From Bacillus paralicheniformis (GTDB taxonomy: Bacteria; Bacillota; Bacilli; Bacillales; Bacillaceae): 64,000 bases of DNA. The notes beneath the pieces were generated by a model. The model ran no database searches. It saw only the letters and a list, made by a program, of their open reading frames with translations, and was not told the DNA's origin. The position numbers were made by a program, and so were the translations under genes. The stretch lies in NCBI RefSeq assembly GCF_001042485.2, contig NZ_LBMN02000038.1, forward strand, positions 46,275 through 110,274. The letters run 5' to 3'. The number at the start of each line of letters is the position of its first letter. Positions within the stretch are counted from its first letter, which is position 1. This document shows, in pieces, positions 61,741 to 64,000 of the stretch.

Positions 61741-62244
61741 ATGATGAAACGCTTGGGAAGTCTTGCTCTGTCGCTTGTCCTCATGCTGCCTGCGGCGGCG
61801 ATCCAAGCGCAGCCTGCCGCACCAATACCTTATCCATGCAGCGTCGTTCTTCATCCAGCCCAGGATATTCCCAATGCCCGTGGAACGGCTTTAATTGCAA
61901 AAGTGAAAAAACCGTATACCGAAGCACCTGACAGTCCAGTCAGGGAACGGCGAAGCGTCGGCATCTACGCCGATTGGCTTCCGGCCCCTGCTTCATTTGG
62001 AGATTATGATCAATATGAAGGAATGGCCCGGATACCGGACCAGATCAGCTGGCGCTTCACCATGCATCTCGTCCGGGAAGACGCGCCAAGCTGGTTTGGC
62101 GGAAGTCCTTGGGCGGGCAAATTTGACGAAATATCGTCAGAGCTGACTGTGAATACCCGAGTCGAAGTGCGTCCTTTCAATTCGAAGACGAAAAAGGCCG
62201 GCCGAGCTGTTTTGCAGGGGACTTTGCAAGGTTGCAGGAACTAA
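61741..62244 (+). CDS. Secreted protein of unknown function
   Basis: 167 aa with signal peptide (MMKRLGSLALSLVLMLPAAA, cleavage near IQA-QP). The mature chain is rich in Trp, Tyr and Arg (DQYEGMARIPDQISWRFTMH) with Cys33 and Cys165, perhaps a disulfide. RBS GGAGGTGG 7 nt before ATG. No family recognised. Divergent from the hydrolase, terminator at 62248. Confidence 0.78.
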   Translation: MMKRLGSLALSLVLMLPAAAIQAQPAAPIPYPCSVVLHPAQDIPNARGTALIAKVKKPYTEAPDSPVRERRSVGIYADWLPAPASFGDYDQYEGMARIPDQISWRFTMHLVREDAPSWFGGSPWAGKFDEISSELTVNTRVEVRPFNSKTKKAGRAVLQGTLQGCRN

Positions 62245-62247
62245 ATG

Positions 62248-62297
62248 AAAAAAAGGCCGCAGAAGCACCATTAGGACGCTTCTTACGGCCTTTTTTT
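62248..62297. terminator. Bidirectional terminator
   Basis: AAAAAAGGCCG / CGGCCTTTTTT with inner AGAAGC / GCTTCT arms, between convergent genes. Confidence 0.9.
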
Positions 62298-62326
62298 CAT
62301 GAGAAGAACTTTTTCTTCCGGAAAGG

Positions 62327-62563
62327 TTAGTATTTTTCGTAGCGATTACAAGGTTTACCGCAGTAAGAGTGATCATGATAAACCGGCTTATAGTTTGAAT
62401 AAGAATGCGGATAATAGTGAACATGCTCGTATTTCTGATGATCCACTTTTTTAATATGCTGCGGATGGATGTGAGGAACGATCGTTTTAGAGTATCTGTG
62501 ATCCTCACAGTACCTGGTAGGATGCACAACTGGCGGCAGAACGCGCGGTTTGCAGTAAGACAT
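62327..62563 (-). CDS. cotD: CotD-like spore coat protein, copy 2
   Basis: 78 aa, nearer to B. subtilis CotD than the copy at 59897: MSYCKPRVLPPVVHPTRYCE, TIVPHIHPQHIKKVDHQKYE and HSYCGKPCNRYEKY. Cys, His and Tyr make up much of the chain. Start ATG 62563 with RBS AAGGGAG; sigma-K promoter ACA-N16-CATATTTTG upstream. The cotD name is likely for this copy. Confidence 0.85.
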   Translation of the reverse strand: MSYCKPRVLPPVVHPTRYCEDHRYSKTIVPHIHPQHIKKVDHQKYEHVHYYPHSYSNYKPVYHDHSYCGKPCNRYEKY

Positions 62564-62601
62564 AAGCACTTCTCCCTTCCTTGAGTTTCATTCTTCATTA
62601 T

Positions 62602-62629
62602 CAAAATATGTTGATTAGCACAAACTTGT
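62602..62629 (-). promoter_or_regulatory. Sigma-K promoter of the cotD-like gene
   Basis: Minus strand ACA (62629-62627), 16 nt, CATATTTTG (62610-62602); one mismatch to CATANNNTA. Confidence 0.65.
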
Positions 62630-62737
62630 ACTAATACAAGAAACTAAAAAACCGTCCATTTTCCCCGCCTTTTCACTCAAAAAAGAGTTTCTCTGATAGT
62701 ATAATAAAAAAATACTAATGAAAATGGAGTTGGACAG

Positions 62738-63361
62738 ATGGATGTGATATCGATCGTTTCTTTTTTAGGTGCGGCTGTACTGCTTACACTTATGCCGGGC
62801 CCTGACAACTTGTTCGTTTTGGCACAGAGCATCTCAAAGGGAAAATCGGCAGGTACAGCAACCGCATGCGGGCTATGCACAGGGTTAGTCGTCCATATCA
62901 CAGCTGCTGCAGCAGGTATTTCTGCTGCGATCTATCAATCAGCTGTCGCCTTCTCGATCGTGAAATATGCAGGTGCAGCCTATCTGTTGTTTTTAGCTTA
63001 CCAGTCTTTCCGGCGAAAAAGTGCTGGTTTCAATCTTGAAGCTAAAGATTCATTGAACCGCAGAGCTTTATACCAAAAAGGCGTTGTGATGAATCTATTA
63101 AACCCGAAGGTCTCTTTGTTCTTCCTTGCCTTTCTTCCGCAATTTATTCATCCCGGCACCTTCAGCGTGACAACGCAAATGCTCGTTTACGGCATGTTAT
63201 TTTTAATTCAAGCGTTTGTGATCTTTGTGATGATCAGCCTGTTTGCGGAAAAAGTCGGAGACCGGCTGCGCAGAAGTCCGCAAGCCGCCAAAAAAGTTCA
63301 TTTGCTGGAAGGGTCTTTATTCGCTTTGATCGGGCTTAAAATAGCGGTCAGCCAAAGGTAG
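62738..63361 (+). CDS. LysE/RhtB-family amino acid exporter
   Basis: 207 aa, six helices. N-terminal family motif TLMPGPDNLFVLAQSISKGK, then GLCTGLVVHITAAAAG and MNLLNPKVSLFFLAFLPQF. RhtB-like exporters move neutral or basic amino acids; substrate unknown. RBS GGAG before ATG 62738, -10 TATAAT at 62700-62705 with no good -35. B. subtilis YrhP is similar. Confidence 0.87.
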   Translation: MDVISIVSFLGAAVLLTLMPGPDNLFVLAQSISKGKSAGTATACGLCTGLVVHITAAAAGISAAIYQSAVAFSIVKYAGAAYLLFLAYQSFRRKSAGFNLEAKDSLNRRALYQKGVVMNLLNPKVSLFFLAFLPQFIHPGTFSVTTQMLVYGMLFLIQAFVIFVMISLFAEKVGDRLRRSPQAAKKVHLLEGSLFALIGLKIAVSQR

Positions 63362-63370
63362 CCGCTGAAA

Positions 63371-63397
63371 AAAAGGTGTGCAGCCGGCACACCTTTT
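63371..63397 (+). terminator. Terminator of the LysE-family gene
   Basis: AAAAGGTGTGC / GCACACCTTTT stem-loop. Confidence 0.88.
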
Positions 63398-63945
63398 CCC
63401 GATTTTACCGCTTATAAAGGACACAGCGGCAATGTCATCCCTAGAACATCGAGGTTCATGTGAAAATGAACAGCCCTGCATTCCGTGATTCGTTTTCAAG
63501 CTTGATCTGGAGCGGGAGCTGGTGTTGCGGAATCGAAGTGATTTGTTTCTTTGGCTGGAGTCGAATCACAAGACTGTCAAATTCTGCAGCGCTTTCTTGC
63601 TGTGTTAGATTCTTCCTTCGTTTCATTGTATAGTGGAGTGTCAGACAATGAGACAAAAATCTAAATACCGTTGTTCTCTATCCTTCCCCCCTTTCTTTGA
63701 AGCCAGTATACAAATTTCCCGCTGCTTCGTAATGATGCAAATCGGTTATTTTCCGCTCAATCCAAATCATCAGATCGAGCAAAGCGGACACATCGATCTT
63801 AGGGATGGCAGATCAGTCAATCGATGGGCGTGGGTCTTTTTTGATAGAACATGCCGCTTTTTAAGGAGAAACGGGATCGTTTAATTGCTTTAATCAATGA
63901 GATTCATTTTCGCTTTTTATCTGCAAAGCGAGTCTTTTGAATTTA
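63398..63945. other. Gene-poor right end
   Basis: About 550 nt with only short frames: minus 63656-63456 (MKRRKNLTQQESAAEFDSL inside) and plus 63633-63884; neither has a convincing RBS. I see no gene or repeat I can support. Confidence 0.4.
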
Positions 63946-63974
63946 TTTACAAATGATATTTTAAATGTTATAAT
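63946..63974 (+). promoter_or_regulatory. Sigma-A promoter reading out of the right end
   Basis: TTTACA (63946-63951), 17 nt, TATAAT (63969-63974). The gene lies outside the window. Confidence 0.7.
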
Positions 63975-64000
63975 AAATTGTTTACAGAAATAAATTCTAT

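Noticed and set aside
63317..63884. Short overlapping frames near the right end
   Set aside because: No RBS, no recognisable domains, overlap the LysE gene terminator or each other.
1..64000. CRISPR array, rRNA, riboswitch or complete insertion sequence
   Set aside because: No regular repeat-spacer pattern, no rRNA, no recognisable aptamer and no transposase with terminal repeats seen on either strand.

Overview
The window looks like chromosome from a member of the Bacillus subtilis/licheniformis group. Evidence: Firmicute-type ribosome binding sites; sigma-A, sigma-D and sigma-K style promoters; spore germination and spore coat genes; and a gene set closely matching Bacillus proteins (ynd germinant receptor cluster, aprX, csaA, czrA, yndGHJ, ctaM, yocD, yocH, recQ, yjgCD, spsM-like and cotD-like genes). 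A 1-A/3-B/1-C ynd receptor layout is what I recall for B. licheniformis, so that species group is the best guess.

Layout. 1-0.9 kb: 3' part of a multidrug efflux pump broken by a frameshift. 0.9-7.2 kb: germinant receptor operon (minus strand) headed by an unlisted 41-codon membrane ORF. 7.3-9.4 kb: VmlR-like ABC-F antibiotic resistance gene with a long leader and an attenuator. 9.5-13.5 kb: chemoreceptor, csaA, aprX. 13.5-24 kb: many small regulator/effector units (TetR, MarR, WYL, ArsR) with visible operators, and yndG-yndH-yndJ. 24-27.6 kb: a metallo-hydrolase gene with an in-frame stop, a permease and a lysozyme-like protein. 27.7-31.5 kb: spore-surface polysaccharide-type genes. 31.7-40.7 kb: core housekeeping block (ctaM, a lipoprotein, yocC/yocD, a sodium symporter, yocH, recQ). 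40.8-45.7 kb: a motility-class small gene, tRNA-Arg, a decayed toxin with possible immunity gene, and the yjgC-yjgD formate dehydrogenase.

45.8-57.2 kb is an accessory zone: an LXG nuclease toxin with SUKH immunity gene; a second, decayed copy of the same module 5 kb away; a Rap phosphatase stub; prophage scraps; a serine hydrolase; a second PilZ protein; a ruined paralogue of the germinant receptor C subunit; and a stand-alone SUKH protein. 57.3-64 kb returns to sporulation and small metabolic genes (DUF1796 paralogue, amidohydrolase, two CotD-like coat proteins, an alpha/beta hydrolase, a secreted protein, a LysE exporter).

How the parts connect: three late mother-cell (sigma-K type) promoters drive the two DUF1796 genes and one cotD-like gene, and a fourth, weaker candidate precedes the other cotD-like gene. 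This links the spsM-like/DUF1796 operon to the spore surface. Germination is represented by the intact ynd operon and one fossil of it. The LXG zone shows repeated gain and decay of contact-dependent toxin modules. No clearly new defence or biosynthetic system was seen. The most interesting items are the small ORF ahead of yndD, the sigma-K-driven DUF1796 paralogues and the duplicated LXG module.
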